The notes beneath the pieces were generated by a model. That model did not search any database, had not been told where the DNA came from, and saw only the letters and a list, made by a program, of their open reading frames with translations. Positions 25,126-35,188 of a DNA stretch of 64,000 bases are shown here, in pieces. Position 1 is the first letter of the stretch. Each line of letters starts with the position of its first letter. Source of the stretch: Talaromyces rugulosus (lineage: Eukaryota > Ascomycota > Eurotiomycetes > Eurotiales > Trichocomaceae); assembly GCF_013368755.1 (NCBI RefSeq), contig NC_049562.1, positions 6,696,001-6,760,000 on the forward strand, read 5' to 3'. A program made the translations under genes and the position numbers.

Positions 25126-26412
25126 TGTACGTGAAGCAAGTCGGGGGCAAGAAGGAGGAAGACGAGCGGAGATGCTAGTGTACTGGCATGGAAGGACGAT
25201 GCCTTATATACGTAGTGTGAATGAGTGAAGGAAAGGCAACAGTATTGACGCAAAAGTGTGTCCCTTGCTTCATTATCTAGGTACCATGGCCACTTAGGAG
25301 CAAGCGGAAATACTGACATACCTCAGGAGGATACAATCATCTCTTTTTCGTTTCCCAGCGGAGCGTCCAAGACGTCTTGTGCTAATTATGAAATGGCTAG
25401 CCAGAATATCTCATCTGTGACCTATAACTATATTGGAATGGCAACTTAGCAAAACGCACCAATCTGCCACCTATCATATTATACGTAGCTACCAAGTCTG
25501 GCACCCATATACTCACTAGGTATCTCGTAAACAGCATCGAAGCAAACATGTAAAGTTTAGAGATGATGTCAGCTGAGAGCTGGTTTAAAGCACCCCAGCT
25601 ATCCATAAATTTATCTCTATACGTTTTCAGCTATCTACAGCATCATTTATATAAAATCTCCCAAAGAAATAGCAAGACGCACGGGGTCCGGTAATGAGCA
25701 GGCCAAAACCAGTCACTTTTCCACAGCCATATCCACCCGACGTTGCATTGCATCCATGGATATTTTGAAGCTTAGCATGTAGAAAATTAAGTGTCCAACA
25801 ATTCTTCACGTTTGCCAAATCCTAATGAACCCTTACTGCTCTGTCGAAGGGATACCGGGTAGTAATATGCGGTGTCTAATCTGAGTATGTGCGTCGGGAA
25901 TGCTCGTGTTACATACATATATGACCTACCATAACGACGAGAAATGGATTTTAGATGACGGAGAGGTTTGAATGTCTAGTCGGATTCCTAGTACGTTCCA
26001 AAATTCTTATGTCACTTCGGACTTGGTCTACTATCAACCATTTTCACATTTTTAGACAATCAACGCACGGAACGCTATGAACCCGAAAGAGGAAATGTGC
26101 AGCTTTCTTGCAGATGAGACAGCATCTCCCATTCCTTCGTCCCTATTTGCTTTCCATTTAATCGCATTAGGCTAGATATACATAAAATTTTTGTTGCATT
26201 CAGAATTCCAACGTATTCGTTTTTCAAAGGGGCTACGCGGTATTCGATCATCGACAGGTGTTCCTTGACATAGTTAACATTAGACAGCATAAATATCAAG
26301 CAAAAATATCAGCATGTGGGACCCAGTCCTTTCCTTCTCTTTTCTTTTCTCTATCTCCTTCTTATCGCCTGTCTACATTGGGTTCAAATCGGGAGCGTTT
26401 CCAATTTTCATC
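25126..26412. other. Intergenic, no gene seen
   Basis: About 1.3 kb between the divergent carboxypeptidase and split-barrel genes. Small open frames have no recognisable content. A pyrimidine-rich tract at about 26320-26370 precedes the next start. Confidence 0.5.
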
Positions 26413-27306
26413 ATGGCAAAATACACGTCTACCGGCCGTCCAACGGGTGACGGCAAAGGCCAACCGCCCCCCTGGAGCAGTGAGTCTTTAATGAACGCTG
26501 TCTTGGTTTAGATTATCAATTTAACTGCATTACTAAAATTGGACAATTCACAGATGTATACGATCACGAGAAAACCAGAGATGTCATCAACTCCCAACCC
26601 CTCCTGCATCTTACTTTCCCAACCCAGGATGAGGAATTCCCAACTGTGGCCTACCTCGTCGGCAAATTCTTCAAGTACAAGAACAAGCCCGAGGCTCTTT
26701 ATGCCCATGGCCATCTACAGGAGCCAATCAAGTACCGTCTCGAAACTGACCGAGAAGTACGCGGTCCTGGTTTACCGGTCACCATCGGCGCTAGCAAGAT
26801 CAATAGCTACGTGCTTGGTTACTCGGGTTTTGCGACTGGATATACGTGGACAAGTACTGCAGTAAATGGAATTGCCCATCTATTGCCTGTTTCAGAAGAT
26901 TTTAAAGAGGAAAGGCTGGCAGTCGTGAATAATATTCTCGAAGGCTTCATTCCAGAGCGATCAACGCACATTCGTCCAATTGGGGACGATTTGAAGTATA
27001 TTTCCATCATCAGAATCGATGTGAACGAAAAGAGGTCCCACACACACGGTATTCCCGCAGCTCTGGGATTTGAACTGAAGACAGATGTCGAGGATAAGGC
27101 AGTTGTCGATAATTTTCTAGATTTATTATTGGGAGGGCGCGACTCCTGTTTGGCAGGCATATGGTGCTCCGATGGGGGGCGATCATGAGAAAAAGAATCC
27201 TCCAAAATATTTAACCACATTTGTTGAGAAACAAACTCAGAAAAACCAAGCCAATGCTGAGGTTGCAGCTAGAGAGAAGTGGCCTTATGATCCTATCAAA
27301 TTTTGA
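26413..27306 (+). pseudogene. FMN-binding split-barrel (PNPOx-like) protein with a one-base frameshift
   Basis: Exon 1 is 26413-26479, exon 2 starts at 26554 after a GT..AG intron. The body (KYRLETDREVRGPGLPVTIG, SGFATGYTWTSTAVNGIAHL) fits the flavin-reductase/PNPOx-like split-barrel family: small cytosolic FMN-binding proteins of mostly unknown substrate. The frame ends early at 27188. From the GGG at 27135-27137 onward the +1 frame continues as GATPVWQAYGAPMGG and runs to TGA at 27306 (ending WPYDPIKF), as expected for the real C-terminus. One extra G in that run explains it. This is either a recent inactivating insertion or a sequencing error; without it the protein would be about 270 residues. 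Confidence 0.6.
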
Positions 27307-28282
27307 TTCATGTTTGTGGCAATGGTTTATTAACTTTATTTATCCTATCTTATTACCTAGGTCCTGGTAGTTAGATTTTTTTTCCATGCTTGTTGTTTTA
27401 GAGAATCGCACCCCTAGATAGGAATCGAATATCTTTGGAAAAGGCACGTCACATTGTATTCTGTTCTCTATAGGAACCTGGTGCATCTTTAGGGTTGGCT
27501 AGTTGGTGCAGCCCTAGAGCCCTTGGGTCCTGTTGGTGCAATAGTTCTCACAATTATTTACTTTATTAATTATATAGCTTATTTAGATCTTATAAAGACT
27601 ATAAGTATCTATACTTTTAATCTTAATAAATATTTTATTAATAGTCTAATACTAGTATACCAATCTAGAGAGCTATTAACTAGTAATATTACTGTTTCCT
27701 TTATTAAGATTTTATTTACTATCTTAATTACTAGAGTAGCTATTATTAAAAAAAACCGAGTTTTGTCCAATTTCTCTTACCGTCCGCCGTAATCTACAGG
27801 GTAGTTTCTGCTTGCGACCCTGTGTTTAGGCTTCCTTCTAATGCCGCTAATTATGGCACACACACAGTACATAGCCCAATCATGGCCCAGGTACTGTATG
27901 CCATGTATTTGCGATGTATTGCCTGTCCATTATCGCGTTCTGCATTTTTTGATGGCTCTGTCCACGACACAACAGGTTGCGCATGTAACCCTCTCTCCAC
28001 CCGCTGTCCGTGTGTCTTTGGTAGTACTCTTGCCAGAGCCGCGCGCAAGTAAGTTTAATATAGGCTGTTAGTAGTTGCAAGTGCATCTTTTAGTCTAGTT
28101 GCAGGCCCTTTAGTAAAAGAGAGTCACGAAATAGTTACCATATTAAGCAAAAGTGGACTTAATAGACGTTAATAGACGTTTGCCCATACATGTAGAAATA
28201 AATCTATTCCTCTAGAACCTCTCATATTTGTCCTCCGAGGCGGCTCAATCAAATCTGATTTATCTGCATAACTATGAAGTGC
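27307..28282. repeat. Intergenic with RIPed repeat fragment
   Basis: No gene. The stretch 27540-27760 is strongly AT-rich and ends in GTTTTGTCCAATTTCTCT then GTCCGCCGTAA (to 27792). The same end, slightly changed, occurs at about 41829-41862, marking a dispersed repeat family with a conserved terminus. Confidence 0.55.
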
Positions 28283-28643
28283 TCAATTTCCCTTAACGCG
28301 TCCATCAGGCTGACCGTCCATGCGTAAACCGTTATGCTCAGTTGGCTTGTAATCGCCACCGCTGCTAGTCGTGGAAGACTCTCCCTCGGATCGGTTATTG
28401 CTGCCTCCAGATTTTTTACCGCCTGCAGCGCCGGCAGTGTGAGGATCAACCTTACCATGGGCAAACTTTTAAAACAGGTCAGATGGTGTATTTGAGATTG
28501 AAACGCTCAGACATACCGCCAGAGTCAACTCTCTTATCAGGAGAGCCGTCCTGCTTCAGACCGTCGTGCTCTATCAAATATTTAGCAAGCGAACGTTAGT
28601 TTGCATTTCGATAGTACATACCAGTCGGTTTGTAATCAGACAT
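28283..28643 (-). CDS. Small repeat protein with YKPTEH motifs, conserved fungal type of unknown function
   Basis: Three exons on the minus strand: 28643-28622, 28570-28517 and a 3' exon ending at TGA (28283). The protein begins MSDYKPTEHDGLKQDGSPDK and repeats a similar unit near the C-terminus (DYKPTEHNGLRMDGQPD). Low-complexity Gly/Ser/Lys lies between. I recall similar short hydrophilic stress-type proteins in filamentous fungi but cannot name a function. The third exon is ambiguous. The acceptor expected before FAHGKVDP gives a frame error (an AG seems lost). A downstream acceptor at GCGCTGCAG restores the frame but skips that unit. So it may be a shortened variant or a decaying gene. 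Confidence 0.5.
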
Positions 28644-29399
28644 CTTGAGTTCTTCAAGCAGGAGACTGGTATGAGTATGTGTTGAGTAATTAATTTCTGA
28701 TGGATGAAATGAAAGATTGAGATTGAGCTGAGCAAGTAGTCTGTTTTATACTTGAAGCTTAAACATTTCTCTCTAGTTGAATGATGCCTATGTTACTCAT
28801 TCCTTGCCTTCGAGTGTTTCGCGGAGCATTTCCCCCGGTGTTGTGCTCCTAGTGCCGTGCTTGACTTGGTGCCTTGTCGCTGCCGGCTTTCACGATCGGC
28901 GGTACCAACGCAATTTTTCATCTATTCTCCAGATCGATCGGGAAAATAGAGCAACTTTTTATGTTTTCCGGTAATCATCTAACGTCATGACTCAATAAGC
29001 CGTGCTTTATATAATGCCTCGTCACTGCGGCTTTTCACGGCCGGTGGAGAAGAGTGCAGATCTTTATTCCTTAGATCGATCGGGGAAGAGGCAGAGGCAC
29101 TGATTATTTTCTACCAGTGACCCGTCGTCATAGCTTATCAAAGTCAGAAAAGTCATGTTCATAGACGTGCTCATAGTGGCCGCGAGTGGAAAGTGGCCAG
29201 CGCATTTGCTATCCTGCTGCTGCCTGACCGCGATCTCAAGTCCTTTTAGTATAATCCAACATCGCATGCTCCTACGCGCACTTGGTTCAAAAACAAGGTG
29301 ATTGTTGCAAACTTGTTCATTCAACAGCCTGAATATGATTCATGAAATATTTGTTGATACCAAGAAATGCTGATCGATGCGCCTCATACTACCAGTCAC
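28644..29399. other. Intergenic, no gene seen
   Basis: Two similar strings (CTTTCACGATCGGCGG near 28887 and CTTTTCACGGCCGGTGG near 29032) suggest a small degenerate duplication. No coding content. Confidence 0.4.
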
Positions 29400-29860
29400 A
29401 TGTCGAAAGTACCAGGAGTAGTTCTTCCAAGGCTACAACCAGATCGCCTTCTTAGAGAGTTCAGAGCCTACTATCGCGATTTTCTCTACTGCGGATTGTG
29501 TACATCTGCTCTGGCCCTTCAATGCAATTGGAAGGGTAGCATCAGACTACCTCGTCTACCCAACCGTGGTACGTGGTGGCAAATGTCTTGTTCGATGGAA
29601 TCGTAGTGATGCTTATGGGGTATGTCGGCGCCACTATTTCTTGCGTCGTATTTCCCGATCCGAGCATGGACCAGGCTATTCGCCGATCCGGCACTCTCTC
29701 CGTCGTCAACTTTATCTTTTGCTTCGCAGGTCCATACCTTGGTTTTCTCGCTGATCTCCTTGGCTTGTCGCTACGATCCAGGCGTCCGAAGAAAGTGTTA
29801 GCTTGGGGAAAAAATAGTTTCAATTTTATGCGCCTAGTTGTCGTCCCGTATATATAAATA
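29400..29860 (+). pseudogene. Relic of a ferric-reductase-like transmembrane domain
   Basis: Pieces of coding sequence in two frames. The clearest (29573-29810) reads MGYVGATISCVVF then RRSGTLSVVNFIFCFAGPYL and GFLADLLGLSLRS. This matches the usual fungal ferric reductase segment where a membrane helix precedes the haem-binding helices. The upstream part (DYLVYPTVVR) is in another frame and the downstream haem, FAD and NAD domains are absent. This is an inference from pattern memory; it may be another membrane family. Confidence 0.4.
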
Positions 29861-30225
29861 CTAGTTGTCGCAGAGAAGCAGGGTCTTTGGAAGGCCACTG
29901 TTTGTAATCTAATAGCTTTGTACTAGAAAACATCTGGGGTTGGGCCGATGCACCCTACAAGAACAATGCAACAACACACTCCCAACTCACTTTTGCAGCC
30001 ATGTGAAAAGCGAGACAGTAGTCGACGCGGCGCCAGACGAATGCAGCCATTGCTGATCCCGGCCCACCATTTCTCTACATTCTTGTCACACTATCCTGTC
30101 AAATAAATCTCTATACAAACCCAGCTGAGTTGACGTTACATACCTCACATCGAAGACTGAGCGGCTTTCGGAGCTTACAACCTTTCTGGCGAAGTGACTA
30201 CGGTGAGAATGTGGCGATGGTATTG

Positions 30226-30450
30226 TTTTGCGCAAAACCAGCTTCACCCTACAATCTCTATGTTTTCAAAATTAGCGCGTGCTGTAACAGCTAAAAGAGG
30301 GCGGCTTCAGTGGGCGTTCTAGGCTGTCACGCTAATCAACAGGCGCCTCACGCTGGAGTCACCCGCTAATAAACACATTTTTTTAGCGGCTACGGCGGGG
30401 GTTAAAGTTAAAACATAGAGAGTGTAAGGTGAAGCTGGTTTTGCGCAAAA
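30226..30450. mobile_element. Short hairpin element (MITE-like), 225 bp
   Basis: Arms of about 43 bp at 30226-30268 and 30408-30450 are near-perfect inverted copies (TTTTGCGCAAAACCAGCTTC ... TCTCTATGTTTT). No coding content. I saw no convincing target duplication. Confidence 0.65.
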
Positions 30451-30835
30451 GAATACCCTAGCTAAACATGAGACTTTTTCCATTGCGGACAGTCGAAAAA
30501 GGAGTGCACTTGAGGCTGACTTTCGGGCCACCGAAGCTAATGTGTTTTGGCTACTGAAGCATCTTAAGTGGCTAACATCTCGTAGCTATTATACCACCCT
30601 TATCTGTACTGTGTTATGTTTCGTGCAGAGCCCTTTGTGCGGCGTTTCCGCGGCTTTGTTTCTCCTTGACAACTAATAAGTAGTGTCGCATGGCGGAAGC
30701 AAAACCAGTCCTTGTTGCGGGAGGGCATTGTGTTCGTTTGCGGCACCATATTAGCTTAGGCTGTGCCTTTGTTCTAGAAAATTTGCAAAAGTCACCTTAC
30801 AGTCCAAAGGCCCCGAGAGCAGTCAAGGTTCACGC
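30451..30835. other. Intergenic, no gene seen
   Basis: No coding or repeat signal identified. Confidence 0.4.
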
Positions 30836-31625
30836 CTAGCTAACACCAATATGTAAAACGTTGAGCTTTTGGAATGCAAAGTTAAATTGAATCACCCCGG
30901 CCCCCGGCATATATTTCGCTTCGTCCAGGCCGTCGAGGAGAAATAGAGTCTTACTGCTCTTGGTATCCAATGCGCGGGACAACGCTCCGGCGAGATTCTG
31001 TCCATCCGTTGGCAGCAAGAACTCATGACTGAAGTGATTTTCAAAGGTGTACTTTGGTATACTGCGCCTTTCTGGCAGCTTCAGATTCCGCAGAGGCACC
31101 CAGAGGACACGGTTAAACAATTCGCTCCATTTGTCCCACGTGCCCTTGGTAAATTCGTGGACAATCTTCTTGCACAAGGTAGCCTTGCCAACTCCTTCAC
31201 TTCCTCAAATCAAGATTCTTCGTGGATGCATCGGTTGGCCATCGACTCCCTTGCGTTCGTTGAATATTGCCGCCAACTCGACCTGCGTAGTCTAATCAAC
31301 TGCCTCAACCTTCTGTCGAGCGAGGATGGAAAACTTGGACGACGCTGTATAGCCTTCCTATTTTGAGGGGCCTGCGTCTTGGCCAGATTGCTCCACGATG
31401 GCTAGGTTGATGTAGCACTGGTCCATCGCCAGCAACTCGCCCGAGAGTCTTTCAATTTTGAGCCTGTCTGTCGTGTAGTGTTTGTTGCGTATCAGCTTGT
31501 CGGCTTGCTCGAGTGGACGTCCCGCGCGAATCTTCCCTACAATCTCCCGGATTTTACCGGCAACTTTCACTAATCCGGACATCGAAAGTCTTGGAACTTG
31601 TTCATCAGAGAGTGCGGTCGATCGA
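30836..31625 (-). pseudogene. NACHT/NLR-type P-loop protein relic
   Basis: Minus-strand remains of a STAND/NLR protein, a class linked to fungal non-self recognition. The N-terminal linker (31625-31358) reads RLSGELLAMDQCYINLAIVE, a string typical of fungal NACHT proteins. The P-loop follows as GSEGVGKATLCKKIV with a stop just before it. A Walker-B-like segment is TLFLLDGLDEAKYMP. At least three in-frame stops (after AGPSK, after KVEAVD and before the P-loop) break the frame, and everything after the first half of NACHT is missing. No repeat domain remains. Confidence 0.65.
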
Positions 31626-31719
31626 GGGGTAATGGATCAGGGATGATATCAAGTGTCGCCGAGGATCGGTTGACCAACGGAAGGTGTTAGTCAGAAGACA
31701 AAAGAGTATTCAGCTCCAC

Positions 31720-32220
31720 GCTTACCCCTTTGGTGAAACCAACGTGGCAGCCATTTCAGACCCTCCAGGGCCGACCGTTTGGTGGCACTCGGAGATACGC
31801 GAGCCTGAACAATCACAATGGACGAGGTGCGTTTCTGATAGTCTTATTCTCGCTCGTTGTTAACTGTGCAACAGAACAGTCCTGGGGTGATGACCTGGAG
31901 TCGTTGGGATACGTGTTGCTGTACTTCGCGCGTGGCTCGTTGCCTTGGCAAGGGCTCAAAGCCCTGACTGAGGAGGGAAAAAACGAGTTGATCAAACAGA
32001 AGAAACTAAACATGCCGGTGACAAGAGCTTTGCGACGGCCTTCCCGAGGAGTTTTCGACAGATATTAGCTACACTCGGTCGCTGGGAAGGACAGACCCGA
32101 TTACGCATACCTTCATCGACTTTTACGCAAGTCCTTCTTAGTTCGTGGTTTTAGGCTCGATAACATATTCAATTGGACAGAGAAGCGATTTCTTGAAATA
32201 CAAGGCGACAGCGCAGAATG
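31720..32220 (+). pseudogene. Casein-kinase-I-like protein kinase relic, C-lobe only
   Basis: Fragments of a CK1-type kinase C-lobe. [18 protein letters not shown] and then [28 protein letters not shown] are split by 50 bp that looks like an intron (31824-31875). After MPVTRAL the sequence continues in shifted frames (SYTRSLGRT, then NIFNWTEKRFLE). No N-lobe, catalytic loop or complete frame is present, so it is a decayed fragment. Confidence 0.65.
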
Positions 32221-32507
32221 AAATGCGAAATAATCGAGTATGCTATTAATCGCACCGTAATTACTTTAATGTTCAAGCCTGGCACTATAAACATCTGCCT
32301 TACCAACCAATTCTTGAGAGTTACCACGATGTGTTGAGGCGTGCGGCCTGTGTTTTAGCTGCTAGAGGCTTAACCAAAACAAAATGGCCACAACGTGACT
32401 CCATCTAACTCATCACCGATTAGGTCGCGGTAATCAGCTAGCTCTTGGGGGTTTGAACGAACAAATTAAGCGAGACCCTGAATCTGGCCTCCTTCACTGA
32501 GGCTCCC
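32221..32507. other. Spacer between kinase relic and isocyanide synthase
   Basis: No coding signal. This is the left border of the cluster proposed at 32.5-48.7 kb. Confidence 0.4.
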
Positions 32508-33915
32508 TTAAACGAGAAGTTCATCCTCAGCCGCAACTTCCTTCTCGCCCAGTAGAATATCTCCCTTCAGTAGTTGCTCGTGCAGTACAAGCTCTTCCTC
32601 AAGCAAGCCATCCGTCAGGTTGCCAAAGTCAAAGACGTAGACTGGCTGTAGTCTTCGGAGTTCTCTCGCCTTTTCGACATCAGCCGCGCTCATAACGCTG
32701 GTCTTAGCACTGAGGTTGATGATAGCCAGCCCGCGAGGGTAGATGTGTTCGAGGACAACATTATCACTGTCGAACTGGAAGAGGGGATGACGCTCCCGGT
32801 AGCACCATGGCTTGTCATTCTTGTAGATGAGGTCGTGGGTGTCGCGGACATCGGCCGAGAAGACACTCTGGCACTCGCCCGCGACGTTGACAGCGATAGA
32901 AGACATCCAGGGTACTCGGAACATGGAAGCTTTATTGGAACCCTGAGGCACAAGAGGGAAAGAGAGCTTGACCGTGCCAGAGGAGGCGTGGACAGAGAGG
33001 CGGACATGGTTAGGCAGGGCCTCCAGTACCAAGCCCGTGAATGCCTCCGAGCGAGCCATGGTGGCACGAGCAAGCTTCTTTGTAACAACCTTGCCCTGGG
33101 TGCGGTTAAGGTTCTTCAGAACAGGTGTGTGCTTCAGATCGACCTCGTAGAAGCGGCTCATCTGCGAGTAGGTACGCAATGAGTCAGGGTCCCGTTTGAA
33201 GAGCTCCTCCAGTTTCTCTGGCTTCGTGCGTTTATTGATGATTGAACGGCACTGGACTAGTCCATCTATGTATGACTTTCTGTCGACAACGGAGTTGGGA
33301 AGCTTCAATAGCTCGTGCGGGGAGCAGATTCTGACGTTGAAGTTGTAACTCTTGGCCATGTGGTTGATGGCTTGCGAGTATTCCCACACTTTCTCGTCCG
33401 AAGTGGGATAGATATCTAAAATAGATGTGAATTAGCAACCACATAACAAATACAAAGGGATGAGAATCAATTAAGGACTTGCCGTTAAAAACAGCACCGT
33501 CAGAGGCAACAGTGACTTCGGCGCCAAGGTTATAGACTTGCTGAATGTCCAGGGTCAGGGCATGCAGTCGGAAGAGCCCAATGTACTCGGACATGTCCGG
33601 CAATGAGCCGGTAACCTTGTCTGGGTTTTCCTATCCCATGTATTTGTTAAAGCGTCGCAGTGTCTTGATGTCAAGAACGGGTATGCTTACCGACTTGAAA
33701 GGGTACGATGGGATGACGAACCGGATAGGCTCATTGACACAGATCCAGTGCTCGACATGCTCCTTAAACTTGAGGCGACCTTCCCACTCCTTTACAGTGG
33801 TGGTGCCATTATCAGCAGCCTTAGTATGCATGCCATAGCTCTGGACGATATCTAGGATGGCATCAGCCAGTATATCAGTAGGCGAAGCTACTTTGACAAA
33901 TTCGTTGACAGCCAT
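32508..33915 (-). CDS. Isocyanide synthase, DIT1/PvcA family
   Basis: Predicted to convert an amino acid into an isonitrile, the core step of fungal isocyanide pathways. Exons on the minus strand: 33915-33691, 33630-33483 and 33415-32508, giving 426 residues. Intron 2 begins GC (GCAAGT..TTTTAG), a GC-AG intron, and its removal restores SDGAVFND. Family motifs: RFVIPSYPFKS, SLPDMSEYIGLFRLHAL, SDGAVFND, RDPDSLRTYSQMSRF and VRLSVHAS. No fused oxygenase, NRPS or transferase domain is present, so it is the stand-alone type. An in-frame ATG lies 78 bp upstream, but the segment between is pyrimidine-rich leader-like, so the ATG before AVNEFVKVASP was chosen. It diverges from the TrpRS-like gene over 1.27 kb. 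Substrate is unknown; aromatic amino acids are common for the family. Confidence 0.88.
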
Positions 33916-35188
33916 GAATAGGGCAGCTTTGGCTTGCTTAAGTTGGATAGAGAAGAATGGGATAGAAGAAAAAGACAAACGGAAAGTCTTCAATGCTGTT
34001 GAAGATCTTACAATATCAAGGATGAGATATCACGAGCAGACTGTCAATGAAGGGAGACGTACTGACCTTTTAATGCTCGAGAGAGCAGCCTAGACACAAC
34101 AAAATCTCTGCTTTGCATGCCTTGTATAAACCTGCATGCCTAATTACAGCCTTATAATTCGCCATGTCCGAGTTGCTGATTTTAAGACGAATGGCCGGGG
34201 TATTGACATTCAGCTCGGCATCCTACGCTCGCTTTTGCATCGAAACAACGCGTTTCACGCCTTTCAACGTTACCATTTGCTACAATCGATTACAATGTAT
34301 CAGCTACAGATTTTTTAGTGCTTATTGAGGCGTATAAATCCTCTGAAACGGGTACAAGCTTCGCCACCACTGGACGGCCCGGAACGGCTACCATTACCAG
34401 GGAGTAACTCGTGATTTCGGGGTAACCGTTATATGAAGGATTGACTAAATCAACCTACCTTCAAGAAGAATGGTACTATACAGAACTATCACTATCAGGA
34501 GAATTTCCTAAAACGGAAGGGTTGCTAAGGTCCGGGAAGTTTACGGGTGGCGGTGGGTTTACTCTTATAGGGCTGGCGCAAACCCGGAGGATTGGTATGG
34601 GTTTCCGGAAGGTTACTAATACTCGTCCGGCCGTTCCCCAGCCTCAAAGGTTGCTCAGGGCAATCATATGAATTGATTTTTTCTTAATTAAGCTAGGTTC
34701 AGAGACACGGAAAGATATTTCTGTGCTTCCTTTCTTCCTTTAGGAAAGTCTCCTGGGCGGGCACACTTGAACGTATCATGATGCCGTCTCCGCATGCGCA
34801 GGGCACTATCCAACCAACCAACTTACACAGGATTATACAGCCCATTATCTCTCCGCCCGGTAATCGTTTAAGGCGGTTGATTTAATTTGCTTGTTACGCG
34901 AGGCGGGAGATTTGGCACGAAGACCCATTGTAGCCTCGTAGAGTTAAAAGCTCCGTCTTACGAATCCTCCAGGGTATTGCCACTTGCAGCGATCTTTGCG
35001 AGTGGCGTCTCTATTTTGATTCTCTTCGGCAGCCCGTTAAGCATTTCATATATGCGCTTCTCTCAGCCTTATCAAGGAGTCTTCTCGATAACATAGGTGA
35101 CTTGCCCCTCCCGCCCTCCGACCGAGACGGCTGAGCATATCTAATTCCGAGAGTGTTGAATCATCGCCTACATACACGTTAACTAATC
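33916..35188. promoter_or_regulatory. Divergent promoter region of isocyanide synthase and TrpRS-like gene
   Basis: A 1.27 kb gap between head-to-head genes with no supported coding region. Small open frames (34136, 34441, 34887) have no recognisable content. It probably carries shared control sites, none of which I can identify. Confidence 0.5.

Noticed and set aside
33631..33690. TAG after FNKYMG as a truncation of the isocyanide synthase
   Set aside because: It is the acceptor end of an intron (GTAAGC..GGATAG); splicing restores PFKS-ENPDKV.
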